From Shinella sp. (GTDB taxonomy: Bacteria; Pseudomonadota; Alphaproteobacteria; Rhizobiales; Rhizobiaceae), in NCBI GenBank assembly GCA_003248775.1, contig QFQX01000003.1, positions 62,001 to 126,000 of the forward strand: DNA of 64,000 bases, in the 5' to 3' direction. Position numbers and translations under genes: made by a program. Shown here piece after piece: positions 53,591 to 62,543 of the stretch. The notes beneath the pieces were generated by a model that saw only the letters and a list, made by a program, of their open reading frames with translations, was not told the DNA's origin and searched no databases. Numbering within the stretch: the stretch's first letter is position 1; each line of letters opens with the position of its first letter.

Positions 53591-54586
53591 TTAGCGAGTG
53601 ACGTCGATGACGACGCGGCCGCGAATCTGGCCGGCGATGATAGCGTCGGCGAGTTCGGGAAGCTTCGACATCGGCTCGACCGTGGTGAGCGCCGAGAGAT
53701 GCTTGATATCGAGTGATTCCGAAAGGGTCTGCCAGGCTCGCACGCGCTTCGCCATCGGAGCCATGACGGAATCGACGCCGAGCAGGGCAACGCCGCGCAG
53801 GATATGCGGCAGAACCGTCGCCGGCAGATCCGCACCGCCGGCAAGACCGCAAGCCGCGACACCGCCTCCATAGACCGTCTGTGCCAGAACATTGGCAAGT
53901 GTGGTCGAACCGACGCTGTCCACCGCACCGCTCCAGCGCTCCTTCTGCAACGGCCCGCCCTTCTCGGAAAGGCTCGCGCGATCGATGAAAGCGGAAGCGC
54001 CGAGCGAGGCGAGATAGTCATGGGTTTCGGGACGTCCGGTGGACGCGGTCACCTTGTAGCCCCGCGCCGCCAGAAGACTGATCGCGACCGAACCGACGCC
54101 ACCGGCAGCACCGGTCACCAGCACTTCGCCCTCACCCGGCTTGATGCTGCCCCAGTCCTCGAGCGCGTTGACACAGAGCGCCGCCGTATAACCGGCGGTT
54201 CCGATAGCCATCGCCTGTTCGAACGAAAACGTCTCCGGCAGAGGGATCAACCATTCCGGCTTCAGCCGCTGGAAGCGCGAATAGCCGCCCCACTCCGTTT
54301 CGGAAAGACCGAAGCCGTTGACGACGACCTTGTCGCCGGCCTTCCACAGCGGCGAACGGGATTCGACGACCGTACCCGCGAGATCGATGCCAGCCACCAG
54401 CGGCATGCGACGCGCAATGCGGCCCTTGCCGGAGACAGCAAGGCCGTCCTTGTAGTTGAGCGTCGAAAACGCGATCTCGACCAGCACATCATTGTCAGGC
54501 AGGTCGGACAGGGAAAGTTGACGGAATTCCGGCTTTGGCTTTCCATCCACGGCATCGATGACGATCGCGGTAAAGGTTTCGGTCAT
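53591..54586 (-). CDS. acuI: AcuI/YhdH-type acryloyl-CoA (quinone-like) reductase
   Basis: A 331-residue NADPH-dependent zinc-free medium-chain reductase. Family features: FSTLNYKDGLAVSGKGRIARRMPLVAGIDLAGTV (about residues 38-71), NGFGLSETEWGGYS, GTAGYTAALCVNALE and the nucleotide motif VTGAAGGVGSVAISLLAARGYKVTASTGR (about 151-179). AcuI/YhdH reduces acryloyl-CoA to propionyl-CoA, protecting cells from acrylate; related quinone reductases exist. ATG at 54586 starts the homologous region; the longer frame runs back into the GntR gene, which ends 44 bp upstream. Possibly co-transcribed with that regulator. Confidence 0.85.
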   Translation of the reverse strand: MTETFTAIVIDAVDGKPKPEFRQLSLSDLPDNDVLVEIAFSTLNYKDGLAVSGKGRIARRMPLVAGIDLAGTVVESRSPLWKAGDKVVVNGFGLSETEWGGYSRFQRLKPEWLIPLPETFSFEQAMAIGTAGYTAALCVNALEDWGSIKPGEGEVLVTGAAGGVGSVAISLLAARGYKVTASTGRPETHDYLASLGASAFIDRASLSEKGGPLQKERWSGAVDSVGSTTLANVLAQTVYGGGVAACGLAGGADLPATVLPHILRGVALLGVDSVMAPMAKRVRAWQTLSESLDIKHLSALTTVEPMSKLPELADAIIAGQIRGRVVIDVTR

Positions 54587-54630
54587 GATAGGGTAATGCT
54601 CCTGGCCTTGGATGATGATGGTGTTTGAAT

Positions 54631-55392
54631 TCACGCCGGCGCGTTGCCGGCGGAAGCCGCACGGCTTTCGCGTGCCGAAACAGCTGTCGCGTAGGACTGG
54701 CTGACATAATCGAGAAGAGCGCCGAGTGCAGCAATCGCGCGGTCGGCATCCCTGAGACGGACGGCTTCGAGAATCTCCCGGTGGAAGTCCGCAACCTGAC
54801 GGCGCTCCCTAACCCGGAAGACGATCATGTTGGTGACCGGAATGAAGGACTCGATGACGGTATACATCATCAGCTTCAGCGGCCCATTGCCGGTCGAATC
54901 CACAAGCGCGCGATGGAAGCGCACGTCGGACGCACAGAAATCCTCGTCGCTGATCGTTTCGTCTTCCTGAACCCGGATCTCGTCTTCCATCAGCGCAAAA
55001 TGCTCGTCGCTGCGGTTCTCGACCGCCAGCCGGCAGCAGATCGTTTCGGTTTCCCGGCGCGCCACGACGATCTCGTCGATGTCGAAGGCGCCGACGCCCA
55101 CCAGCAGCGTCGCAGCACCCGTGATCGCCTTGGAAAGGCCTTCCGGGTCCGGCCGCTTGACGAAATTGCCGCCAGTCGGGCCGCGTTTGGAATGAATGAG
55201 GTTCTGGGCGGCAAGTCGCTTCAGCGCCTCGCGCACCGTCGGGCGGGAAATCCCGAAGCTGCGCGCAAGCTCTTCCTCGCTCGGCAGCCGCTCGTCGATC
55301 TTCAACCGTCCATCCATGATCGCCGACCGGATATTGTCGGACACCTGCTTGGCGATGCCCGTTCGCACGACCTCGTCATATTTCAGGATCAT
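54631..55392 (-). CDS. GntR-family regulator, FadR/FCD subfamily
   Basis: A 253-residue regulator with an N-terminal winged helix (QVSDNIRSAIMDGRLKIDERLPSEEELARSFGISRPTVREALKRLAAQNLIHSKRG, about residues 16-70) and a helical FCD effector domain (about 95-225) whose metal/ligand residues include DVRFHRALVDSTGN and FHREILEAV. ATG at 55392 behind GGGGAG is chosen over upstream in-frame starts. Divergent from the FAD dehydrogenase/ferredoxin oxidoreductase operon, its likely target. The ligand is probably an organic acid, as is usual for this group. Confidence 0.87.
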   Translation of the reverse strand: MILKYDEVVRTGIAKQVSDNIRSAIMDGRLKIDERLPSEEELARSFGISRPTVREALKRLAAQNLIHSKRGPTGGNFVKRPDPEGLSKAITGAATLLVGVGAFDIDEIVVARRETETICCRLAVENRSDEHFALMEDEIRVQEDETISDEDFCASDVRFHRALVDSTGNGPLKLMMYTVIESFIPVTNMIVFRVRERRQVADFHREILEAVRLRDADRAIAALGALLDYVSQSYATAVSARESRAASAGNAPA

Positions 55393-55458
55393 TACCCGTC
55401 TCCCCTTGATTTTTGCGAGCATGCCATGATTGCCGAGGGAACACCATAGCCTTTTAAA

Positions 55459-55491
55459 TATAGGTTTGACAAATATCGGAACCTGTATAAC
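55459..55491. promoter_or_regulatory. Inverted repeat and promoter-like boxes in the GntR/FAD-dehydrogenase gap
   Basis: TATAGGTT (55459-55466) and AACCTGTA (55480-55487) form a 13-bp-spaced inverted repeat with one mismatch, a candidate GntR operator. Overlapping plus-strand TTGACA (55466-55471) and TATAAC (55486-55491) are only 14 bp apart, short for a normal promoter, so the promoter call is weak. Confidence 0.45.
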
Positions 55492-55524
55492 GATGCCCCT
55501 AACCATTCAGGGGAACAACAAAAA

Positions 55525-57000
55525 ATGAATAGCGGGACGGGCCCAGACCCGGCCGTTGGCGACGTGCGCCCGGCGACCAGCGATGCCAAGGAGGCGAAGC
55601 TCTCGGCGTTGATCGGAGCGCTTTCGGCACGCCTCGACCAAGGCGCATTGCTGATGGGCAACGATGTCGGTGACGGCTATTGCGGCGACGCCACGGACGA
55701 ACGCGGCCCTCGCCCGGCTCTCTTATTGAGACCGCGTGATACGGCAGACGTTTCCCTCATTCTCTCCACCTGCAATGACCTCGGCCAGCCTCTGGTGATC
55801 CAGGGCGGCAGAACCGGCCTTTCCGGCGGCGCGCGCCCCTGCGAGGGCGAGGTGTCGCTTTCGCTGGAGCGCATGACTCGTCTCGAGAATGTCGACCTGC
55901 GGGCCGGAACGGTCGTCGTGGAAGCCGGCGTCACCATGCAATCGGTTCAGGAGGCGGCGGAAGAGGCCGGTTTCCTGTTCGGCGTCGATATCGGCGCGCG
56001 TGGCTCCTGCACTGTGGGCGGCAACATCGCCACCAATGCCGGCGGTATTCGCGTCCTGCGCTATGGCATGTACCGCGCCCAGGTCCTCGGGCTTGAAACG
56101 GTCCTGCCGGATGGCTCGGTGCTCTCCTCGCTCAAGGGACTGCCCAAGGACAATTCCGGCTATGACCTCAACCAGTGCTTCATCGGCTCCGAGGGCACGC
56201 TCGGCGTCGTCACCAAAGCCTGCCTCCGCCTGCATCCGCTGCCGCCGCTGCAGGTCAACGCGCTCTGCTCGCTGCCGTCGCTTGCAGCCGCCCAGGCGCT
56301 GCTTGCGCGTCTTCGCCAGGAGCTCGGCCCGCTGCTCTCCGCCTTCGAGGTGATTTTTCCCGAGGTTTATGCGGGGGTGGCCGCCGGCGGTTTCGCCACG
56401 CCGCCGCTTCCCGTCGGCGCCGGCCTCTATGCCCTCGTCGAGATACAAGGACAGGACGAGAGCGAGAACCACGAACGCTTCGCCGCAACACTGATGAGCG
56501 CGGTCGAGGCCGGCCTTGTGGATGACGTGGTCGTGTCGCAATCGCCCCGGGACTACCGCGGCCTATGGGCGCTTCGCGAAGCCTGCAGCGCCTTCATCTT
56601 CAGCATGGACAGCATGGTCGGCTTCGACGTCAGCATCCCCTTGGCCCGCATGCAGGATTTCCTGACCGATGCGGCCGTCCGCCTGCTTGCGATAGACGGC
56701 TCCGCTCGCCCCTATGTCTTCGGCCATCTTGGTGACGGAAACCTGCACTACATGGTCAGGACGGATCGTTACGAGGACATCGCCGATGCCGTCTTCGCGG
56801 TCGTTGCCGAAACGGGCGGAGCCATTTCCGCCGAACACGGCATCGGGCTCGACAAGAAGAAATGGCTGCCGCTGGTGCGCAGCGCCTCCGAGATTGCCGC
56901 CATGCGCCGCATGAAACACGCATTCGACCCCAATCTCATCCTCAATCCGGGTCGCGTCTTCGACATGGAGACCGAAGCCGCTGGAAAGGCCGCAAGATGA
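55525..57000 (+). CDS. FAD-linked 2-hydroxyacid dehydrogenase (GlcD/D-2-hydroxyglutarate-dehydrogenase-like)
   Basis: A 491-residue flavoenzyme of the VAO/FAD-oxidase C group. It has an FAD-binding domain (about residues 65-240 with LVIQGGRTGLSGGA and GARGSCTVGGNIATNAGGIRVLRYG) and a C-terminal catalytic domain with the metal/substrate motifs FGHLGDGNLHY (near 402) and AEHGIGLDKKKWL (near 436). Relatives oxidise D-2-hydroxyacids to 2-oxoacids. Its stop overlaps the start of a 2-oxoacid:ferredoxin oxidoreductase gene by ATGA, suggesting the product 2-oxoacid is passed on. The actual hydroxyacid is unknown. Confidence 0.85.
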   Translation: MNSGTGPDPAVGDVRPATSDAKEAKLSALIGALSARLDQGALLMGNDVGDGYCGDATDERGPRPALLLRPRDTADVSLILSTCNDLGQPLVIQGGRTGLSGGARPCEGEVSLSLERMTRLENVDLRAGTVVVEAGVTMQSVQEAAEEAGFLFGVDIGARGSCTVGGNIATNAGGIRVLRYGMYRAQVLGLETVLPDGSVLSSLKGLPKDNSGYDLNQCFIGSEGTLGVVTKACLRLHPLPPLQVNALCSLPSLAAAQALLARLRQELGPLLSAFEVIFPEVYAGVAAGGFATPPLPVGAGLYALVEIQGQDESENHERFAATLMSAVEAGLVDDVVVSQSPRDYRGLWALREACSAFIFSMDSMVGFDVSIPLARMQDFLTDAAVRLLAIDGSARPYVFGHLGDGNLHYMVRTDRYEDIADAVFAVVAETGGAISAEHGIGLDKKKWLPLVRSASEIAAMRRMKHAFDPNLILNPGRVFDMETEAAGKAAR

Positions 57001-60000
57001 ACCTTCCCGTCGCTCCGTCGCGCATTGCCGCCAGCCACCAGATCAACGAGAGCATCGACCTCGACGACCGCTACCGGCTGGAGGAAGGCCGCATTCTCGT
57101 CTCCGGCACCCAGGCCCTCGTCCGCCTGCCGATGATCCAGCGCGAGCGTGACCTCGCCGCCGGCCTCAATACGGCGGGATACGTCTCGGGCTACCGCGGT
57201 TCTCCCCTTGCCGGCTTCGACCGGGAAATGGTCAAGGCGCGCAAATATCTCGAAAAGGCGCATGTCAAGTTCCAGCCCGGCCTGAACGAAGACATGGCGG
57301 CAACCGCCGTGTGGGGCACGCAGCAGACCGGCATGTTCAAGGGCAACCGCTACGACGGCGTCTTTTCCATGTGGTACGGCAAAGGCCCCGGCGTCGACCG
57401 CAGCATGGACGTCATCCGCCACGCCAATGCGGCCGGCACCAGCCAGCATGGCGGCGTGCTGCTTCTCGTCGGCGACGATCATGGTGCGGCCTCCTCCACC
57501 CTGCCCCATCAGAGCGAGCACAATCTGATCTCCGCCATGGTGCCGCTGCTTTCGCCGGCAGGCATTGCCGAATATATCGATTACGGCCTCTACGGCTGGG
57601 CCATGAGCCGCTATTCCGGCGCGTGGATCGGCTACAAGTGCCAGACGGAAATCGTCGAATGCACGGCGACGGTGGAGATCGGCCCTGGCCGTCCCTCGAT
57701 CATCCTTCCCACGGACGGCCCCGCACCGGGAGAACTGTCGCTACGCTGGCCCGATGGCCCGCACGCGATGGAATTGCGGCTCGAGCGCAAGATCGAGGCC
57801 GTGAAGGCCTTTGCACGCGCCAATAATCTCGACCGCCGTTCCGGCGCACCCTCGCGCGGCCGGCTCGGCATCGTCTCGACCGGCAAGTCCTGGCTCGATC
57901 TCCTCGGCGCGGTCGCGGCATTGGGCCTGAGCGAAGGCGATCTGGAACGGCTCGGCATCGGCCTCTACAAGGTCGGCCTGACATGGCCGCTGGAGCCGGA
58001 AGGCATCTCCCGCTTCGCGCTGGATTTCGACGAGATTTTCGTCGTCGAGGAAAAGCGACCGGTGATTGAGGAACAGTTGAAGGCCCTGCTCTTCAACCTG
58101 CCCGCCGACCGGCGTCCGCGCGTTTTCGGCAAGACCGGCGATGCAGGCGAACGGCTGCTGCCCTCGATCGGGGAAATCTCCATGGTCTCGGTCGCCCGCG
58201 CGCTGGTCCAGCGCCTCGGCGGCAGGCAAGGCCCGCTCGGTCCGGCCGCACTGCGGCTCGAGGAGATCACCAGCGCTTTCGCCGATGACACCGCGGCCCT
58301 CAAGCGTGAACCCTATTTCTGTTCGGGCTGTCCGCACTCCATCTCGACGCGCATTCCCGATGGCAGCCGCGCCACGACCGGTATCGGCTGTCATATGATG
58401 ATTATCGGCGTCGAGGACCGCAATACATCGACCTTCACCCAGATGGGCGGCGAAGGCGGTGCGTGGATCGGCCTTTCGCCCTTCACCGACGAGAAGCATA
58501 TCTTCGTCAACATGGGCGACGGCACCTATTTCCATTCCGGCCTTCTCGCCATCCGGGCGGCCATCGCCGCCAAGGTCAACGCCACCTACAAGATCCTGTT
58601 CAACGATGCTGTCGCCATGACCGGCGGGCAGCGTCACGACGGCGAACTCAGCGTTCCCGCCGTCGTCGACCAGATGCTGGCCGAAGGTGCGCGTCGGGTC
58701 GTGGTCGTGGCGGAAAATCCCGATGCCTGGATCGGCCGCCTGCCGCGTGAAGTCTCCATTCATCCGCGCGATGAACTGGATGCCGTGCAGCGCGACCTGC
58801 GGGAAACCGAGGGCGTGACGGCACTGATCTACGATCAGGTGTGCGCCGCCGAAAAGCGCCGCCGCCGAAAACGGGGAGCCTTCCCGGTATCCGACAAACG
58901 CGCCTTCATCAACGAGCTCGTTTGCGAAGGCTGCGGCGACTGTTCCGCCGTATCCAACTGCATTTCGATCGAGCCGAAGGAGACCGAATTAGGACGCAAG
59001 CGTCGGATCAACCAGTCGAGCTGCAACACCGATCTTTCCTGCATCAAGGGCTTCTGTCCGAGCTTCGTCACGGTCGAGGGCGGCAAGATCCGCAAGCCTG
59101 CGGGCCGCGCGGCAAGCATCGACGCCTCAAACCTGCCGCTGCCTGTTATCGAGGCCGATCTCGGCCAGCCCTACAACATGTTGCTCGCCGGCATCGGTGG
59201 CACCGGTGTCATCACGGTCAGCGCCATACTGTCGATGGCAGCCCATATCGACGGCCTCGCCGTGCTGACGCTCGACCAGACCGGACTTGCGCAGAAGAAC
59301 GGCGCCGTCGTCTCTCACCTTCGCATCGCCGCCAATCCCGAGGCGCTGAACACCGTACGCATCGGCCCCGGCGAAAGCGATGTCGTGCTGGGCTTCGACG
59401 TCGTGGTATCAGCCGGTCGCACCGCGCTTCCGACCTTCGTCAAGGGCCGTACCCGCGCCGTCATCGACGATCATTTCGCCCCGACCGCGGCCTTCGTGCA
59501 GAACACCGCAATCGACCTTCGTCAGGAAGTCACGCTGCGCGCGCTGAAGAAGGCGGCCGGCGAGGACGCCCTCGCACTGGTGCCGGCAACGACGGCAGGA
59601 ACCGCACTGCTCGGCGATGCCATCGCCGCCAACATGCTGCTGCTCGGCAATGCCTGGCAGCGCGGGCTGATCCCGATCAGCCTCGATGCCATCCAGCGCG
59701 CCATCGAACTCAACGGCACCGGCATCGTGATGAACCGCGCAGCCTTCGATTGGGGCAGACGCCTCGCCGTCGAGCCCGATGCGGTTGCCAAGACCGTAGG
59801 CCTCTCGCAGGAAGCGCGCGAGGCGGAAACCCTCGACATGCTGATCGACAAGCGCGCCGCCTTCCTGACCGACTATCAGGACGCGGCTTATGCCCGGCGT
59901 TATCGCACGCTGGTGGAACGGGCGCGCACCGCGGAAGCTGCCCTCGGCGGCAAGGGCGAATTCGCCGAGGCCGTTGCCCGTAATGCCTTCAAGCTGATGG

Positions 60001-60485
60001 CCTACAAGGACGAATACGAAGTGGCCCGGCTGCATCGCGATCCATCCTTCGCCAAAGCGATTTCCGAACAGTTCGAAGGCGATTTCCGCATCCGCCATCA
60101 TCTGGCGCCGCCGCTTCTGTCGCGCCGCATCGATGCGCGCACCGGCCGGCCGGCAAAGATCGCGCTCGGCGCATGGATCGGCCCGGTCTTCGGCATCCTC
60201 GCAAAGCTGAAGGGCCTGCGCGGCACCCGTTTCGATCCCTTCGGACGGACGGAGGAGCGTCGGATGGAACGCCGGATGATCGAGGATTATGCGGCGCTTA
60301 TCGAGGAACTCTCCGCAAACCTTTCCCGGGCGGGCCTGAACGCCGCCGTCGAGATCGCCGGCCTGCCGGACATGGTGCGCGGCTTCGGACCGGTGAAGCT
60401 TGAAAGCGCCGGCCGATACGAAGCGCGCAAGAGCGAACTGATCGGACGCTGGCGCAGTGAAGCGCCGCTTTCCCGGACGGCATGA
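56997..60485 (+). CDS. Fused indolepyruvate:ferredoxin oxidoreductase family protein
   Basis: A 1162-residue fusion that oxidatively decarboxylates an aryl- or related 2-oxoacid to acyl-CoA. Order: TPP-enzyme pyrimidine-type region (about 30-400, GTQQTGMFKGNRYDGVFSMWYGKGPGVDRS), TPP-binding domain (about 440-590; CSGCPHSIS and GDGTYFHSG ... NDAVAMTGGQ), a ferredoxin-like cysteine region (CEGCGDCSAVSNC, CIKGFCPSF, about 640-690), then the gamma-type domain (GIGGTGVITVSAILSMAAH, from about 730). This single-chain form is usual in proteobacteria. Start at 56997 by ATGA overlap with the dehydrogenase gene; the frame is open 45 codons further back. Confidence 0.9.
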   Translation: MNLPVAPSRIAASHQINESIDLDDRYRLEEGRILVSGTQALVRLPMIQRERDLAAGLNTAGYVSGYRGSPLAGFDREMVKARKYLEKAHVKFQPGLNEDMAATAVWGTQQTGMFKGNRYDGVFSMWYGKGPGVDRSMDVIRHANAAGTSQHGGVLLLVGDDHGAASSTLPHQSEHNLISAMVPLLSPAGIAEYIDYGLYGWAMSRYSGAWIGYKCQTEIVECTATVEIGPGRPSIILPTDGPAPGELSLRWPDGPHAMELRLERKIEAVKAFARANNLDRRSGAPSRGRLGIVSTGKSWLDLLGAVAALGLSEGDLERLGIGLYKVGLTWPLEPEGISRFALDFDEIFVVEEKRPVIEEQLKALLFNLPADRRPRVFGKTGDAGERLLPSIGEISMVSVARALVQRLGGRQGPLGPAALRLEEITSAFADDTAALKREPYFCSGCPHSISTRIPDGSRATTGIGCHMMIIGVEDRNTSTFTQMGGEGGAWIGLSPFTDEKHIFVNMGDGTYFHSGLLAIRAAIAAKVNATYKILFNDAVAMTGGQRHDGELSVPAVVDQMLAEGARRVVVVAENPDAWIGRLPREVSIHPRDELDAVQRDLRETEGVTALIYDQVCAAEKRRRRKRGAFPVSDKRAFINELVCEGCGDCSAVSNCISIEPKETELGRKRRINQSSCNTDLSCIKGFCPSFVTVEGGKIRKPAGRAASIDASNLPLPVIEADLGQPYNMLLAGIGGTGVITVSAILSMAAHIDGLAVLTLDQTGLAQKNGAVVSHLRIAANPEALNTVRIGPGESDVVLGFDVVVSAGRTALPTFVKGRTRAVIDDHFAPTAAFVQNTAIDLRQEVTLRALKKAAGEDALALVPATTAGTALLGDAIAANMLLLGNAWQRGLIPISLDAIQRAIELNGTGIVMNRAAFDWGRRLAVEPDAVAKTVGLSQEAREAETLDMLIDKRAAFLTDYQDAAYARRYRTLVERARTAEAALGGKGEFAEAVARNAFKLMAYKDEYEVARLHRDPSFAKAISEQFEGDFRIRHHLAPPLLSRRIDARTGRPAKIALGAWIGPVFGILAKLKGLRGTRFDPFGRTEERRMERRMIEDYAALIEELSANLSRAGLNAAVEIAGLPDMVRGFGPVKLESAGRYEARKSELIGRWRSEAPLSRTA

Positions 60486-60501
60486 AGAGGAGGCGTCGAG
60501 G

Positions 60502-61506
60502 ATGAAACTGGTACCGAAGGACAAGCCCATGGCTGAGAAAATCATCATCGACACCGATCCGGGTCAGGACGACGCCTTTGCGATTCTGCTGGCGCTTGCC
60601 AGTCCCGAGGTGGACCTGCTGGGCATCACCACGGTCGCCGGCAATGTTCCGCTGAGCCTCACCCACCGCAATGCGCGGCAGGTGCTGGAACTCGCGGGCC
60701 GCTCGGAAGTCCCCGTTTTCGCCGGCTGCGCGAAACCAATGGCCGTGCCGCTGGTCACCGCCGAACATGTACACGGCGCGACCGGACTTGACGGCGCCGA
60801 ACTGCCGGAACCCGTCATGCCGCTGCAGGATCGCCATGCTGTCGACTTCATTATCGATACGCTGATGAAGGAACCTGAGGGGTCCGTGACGCTCTGCCCG
60901 CTCGGCCCTCTCACCAATATCGGCACAGCACTGACAAAGGCCCCGGAAATCGCCTCGCGCATCCGTCGCATCGTCCTGATGGGTGGAGGCCTGTTCGAAG
61001 GCGGCAACATCACGCCTGCCGCGGAATTCAACATCTTCGTCGATCCGCAGGCCGCCGCAATCGTCTTCGCCTCCGGCGTCCCGATCGTCATGATGCCGCT
61101 CGACGTGACCCACAAGGTGCGCACGACGCGCGAACGGGTGGAGCGTATCCGCGCTCTGGACGGTGAGTTCGGCGCGGTGACGGCCGGCTGGCTCGATTAC
61201 TTCGAGCGTTTTGACGAGGAAAAATACGGAACCGACGGCGGCCCGCTGCACGATCCGAACGTGATTGCCTACCTCATCCGGCCGGACATCTACGACGGCC
61301 GCCTTTGCAACGTCGAGATCGAGACCGAATCCGAACTGACCAAGGGCATGACCGTGGTCGACTGGTGGAAGGTCAGCGGCCGCCCGGCCAATGCCCTTTT
61401 CATCCGTGACGTCGACGACGCGGCATTCTTCTCGCTCCTGACGGAGCGTCTGGCGGTGCTGGCATCCGCGACATCCGTTGCGCCGCGCCAGCGGGTCGGC
61501 GCATGA
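60502..61506 (+). CDS. Inosine-uridine-preferring nucleoside hydrolase family protein
   Basis: A 334-residue N-ribohydrolase that splits nucleosides into base and ribose. The calcium-binding signature DTDPGQDDAFAILLALASPEV (about residues 13-33), LCPLGPLTNIGTAL, VLMGGGLFEGGNITPAAEFNIFVDPQAA and the C-terminal HDPNVIAYL with its metal-site Asp are all present. ATG at 60502 follows GAGGAGG; an alternative ATG at 60529 follows AAGGA. It lies 16 bp after the ferredoxin oxidoreductase gene, yet its function fits better with the converging pseudouridine operon. Confidence 0.88.
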   Translation: MKLVPKDKPMAEKIIIDTDPGQDDAFAILLALASPEVDLLGITTVAGNVPLSLTHRNARQVLELAGRSEVPVFAGCAKPMAVPLVTAEHVHGATGLDGAELPEPVMPLQDRHAVDFIIDTLMKEPEGSVTLCPLGPLTNIGTALTKAPEIASRIRRIVLMGGGLFEGGNITPAAEFNIFVDPQAAAIVFASGVPIVMMPLDVTHKVRTTRERVERIRALDGEFGAVTAGWLDYFERFDEEKYGTDGGPLHDPNVIAYLIRPDIYDGRLCNVEIETESELTKGMTVVDWWKVSGRPANALFIRDVDDAAFFSLLTERLAVLASATSVAPRQRVGA

Positions 61507-61553
61507 GCCGAGGCAAAGAGGGAGCGGTGCCGAAATCTGCCGGACACCGCCCC

Positions 61554-61585
61554 AAAAACCGGCCTTCGGGGGATGAGAAGGCCGG
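61554..61585 (-). terminator. Terminator of the psu/enoyl-CoA hydratase operon
   Basis: CCGGCCTT (61559-61566) pairs with AAGGCCGG (61578-61585). On the minus strand the stem is followed at once by TTTTT (61558-61554). It lies about 110 bp past the hydratase stop, in the convergent gap. Confidence 0.75.
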
Positions 61586-61594
61586 GGGAAGCCT

Positions 61595-61698
61595 GGAGCA
61601 TTTCCAGCAAAAATGCATCACGGTTTTGCGTCCGGAAATGCGTAAAAACAAAGATATAGAGCGTTTTCGCGTTTCAGGGAAAAGCGGAAATGCTCTAG
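61595..61698. repeat. Palindromic intergenic repeat of rhizobial type
   Basis: An element of about 100 bp bounded by the inverted ends GAGCATTTCC (61596-61605) and GGAAATGCTC (61686-61695), with internal blocks GGTTTTGCGTCCGGAAATGCG and TATAGAGCGTTTTCGCGTTTC. I recognise this layout as a dispersed extragenic repeat of Rhizobium/Agrobacterium genomes. Its right edge supplies the TAG stop of the hydratase gene. Only one copy was noticed in this window. Confidence 0.65.
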
Positions 61699-62519
61699 TC
61701 GTCCAATCCCTTGAACGGGGCGTCGCGTACCTCGAGATATTCCTTCAGGGACATCTTGCCGAGATTGGCCATCCATTCCTGACCCTTGCGGCTGACGTGA
61801 AGTGCGGCAATCGCATGCACGTTGTAGTCCATCGAGGTCATCAGGCCGGCAGCGATCTGCTGGTTGTTGATCGAGGCCTTGGCATGCTTGATCGCCGGGA
61901 CCGGCATGCGCGCCAGCTTGCGGGCAAGGTTTTCGGTCTTTTCCTTGAGCTCGGCGGCCGGCACGATCTTGTTGATCAGATGCATCCGCAGCGCTTCCTC
62001 GGCATCGACGACATCGCCGGTATACATCAGGTAGCGAACGTCGCGGGTGGCCATGAGCCAGGGCATGAACAGCGATGGCGGACCGGAATTGTGGCGCACT
62101 TCCGGCTCGCCGAACCTGGCGGTGTCGGCAGCGATCGCAAGATCGCAGGCCATCATCAGTTCGAGAGCGCCGGCAAGCGCATAACCGTTGACGGAAGCAA
62201 TGACCGGGATCGGCGCCTTCCAGATATTGAGGAGCGCCTGGGTGTTCTCACCCATGTCGGCATGCCAGTCCTCGATGTCGACGTCGTAATCGGCACCCTG
62301 CAGATCGTAGCCGGCGGAAAACGCCCGGCCGGCGCCCGTGATCACCAGCGCGTTGATATCCGGGTCCGCGACGGCCGCAGCCACGGCGGCGTCGATTTCA
62401 CGGATCGCCGTCTTGTTCATCGCATTCAGCTTGTCAGGACGGTTGAGGGTGATGGTCGCGAACTTGTCGGTCGCGTCCTTCTCGAAAAGGATGGTCTCGA
62501 AAACAGGCATGTCGCTCAT
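61695..62519 (-). CDS. Enoyl-CoA hydratase/isomerase (crotonase) family protein
   Basis: A 274-residue crotonase-fold enzyme acting on acyl-CoA. The oxyanion-hole segments are GAGRAFSAGYDL (near residue 64) and VNGYALAGALELMMACDLAIAAD (near 112); GEPEVRHNSGPPSLFMPWL follows, and the usual G..PG.GG loop is replaced, so the exact reaction is uncertain. It is the third gene after psuK and psuG, 24 bp from psuG, but no metabolic link to pseudouridine is obvious. Ribosome site AAAGGAACG. The stop lies inside a palindromic repeat. Confidence 0.85.
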   Translation of the reverse strand: MSDMPVFETILFEKDATDKFATITLNRPDKLNAMNKTAIREIDAAVAAAVADPDINALVITGAGRAFSAGYDLQGADYDVDIEDWHADMGENTQALLNIWKAPIPVIASVNGYALAGALELMMACDLAIAADTARFGEPEVRHNSGPPSLFMPWLMATRDVRYLMYTGDVVDAEEALRMHLINKIVPAAELKEKTENLARKLARMPVPAIKHAKASINNQQIAAGLMTSMDYNVHAIAALHVSRKGQEWMANLGKMSLKEYLEVRDAPFKGLDD

Positions 62520-62543
62520 GGGGGCGTTCCTTTCGTGAAATCT

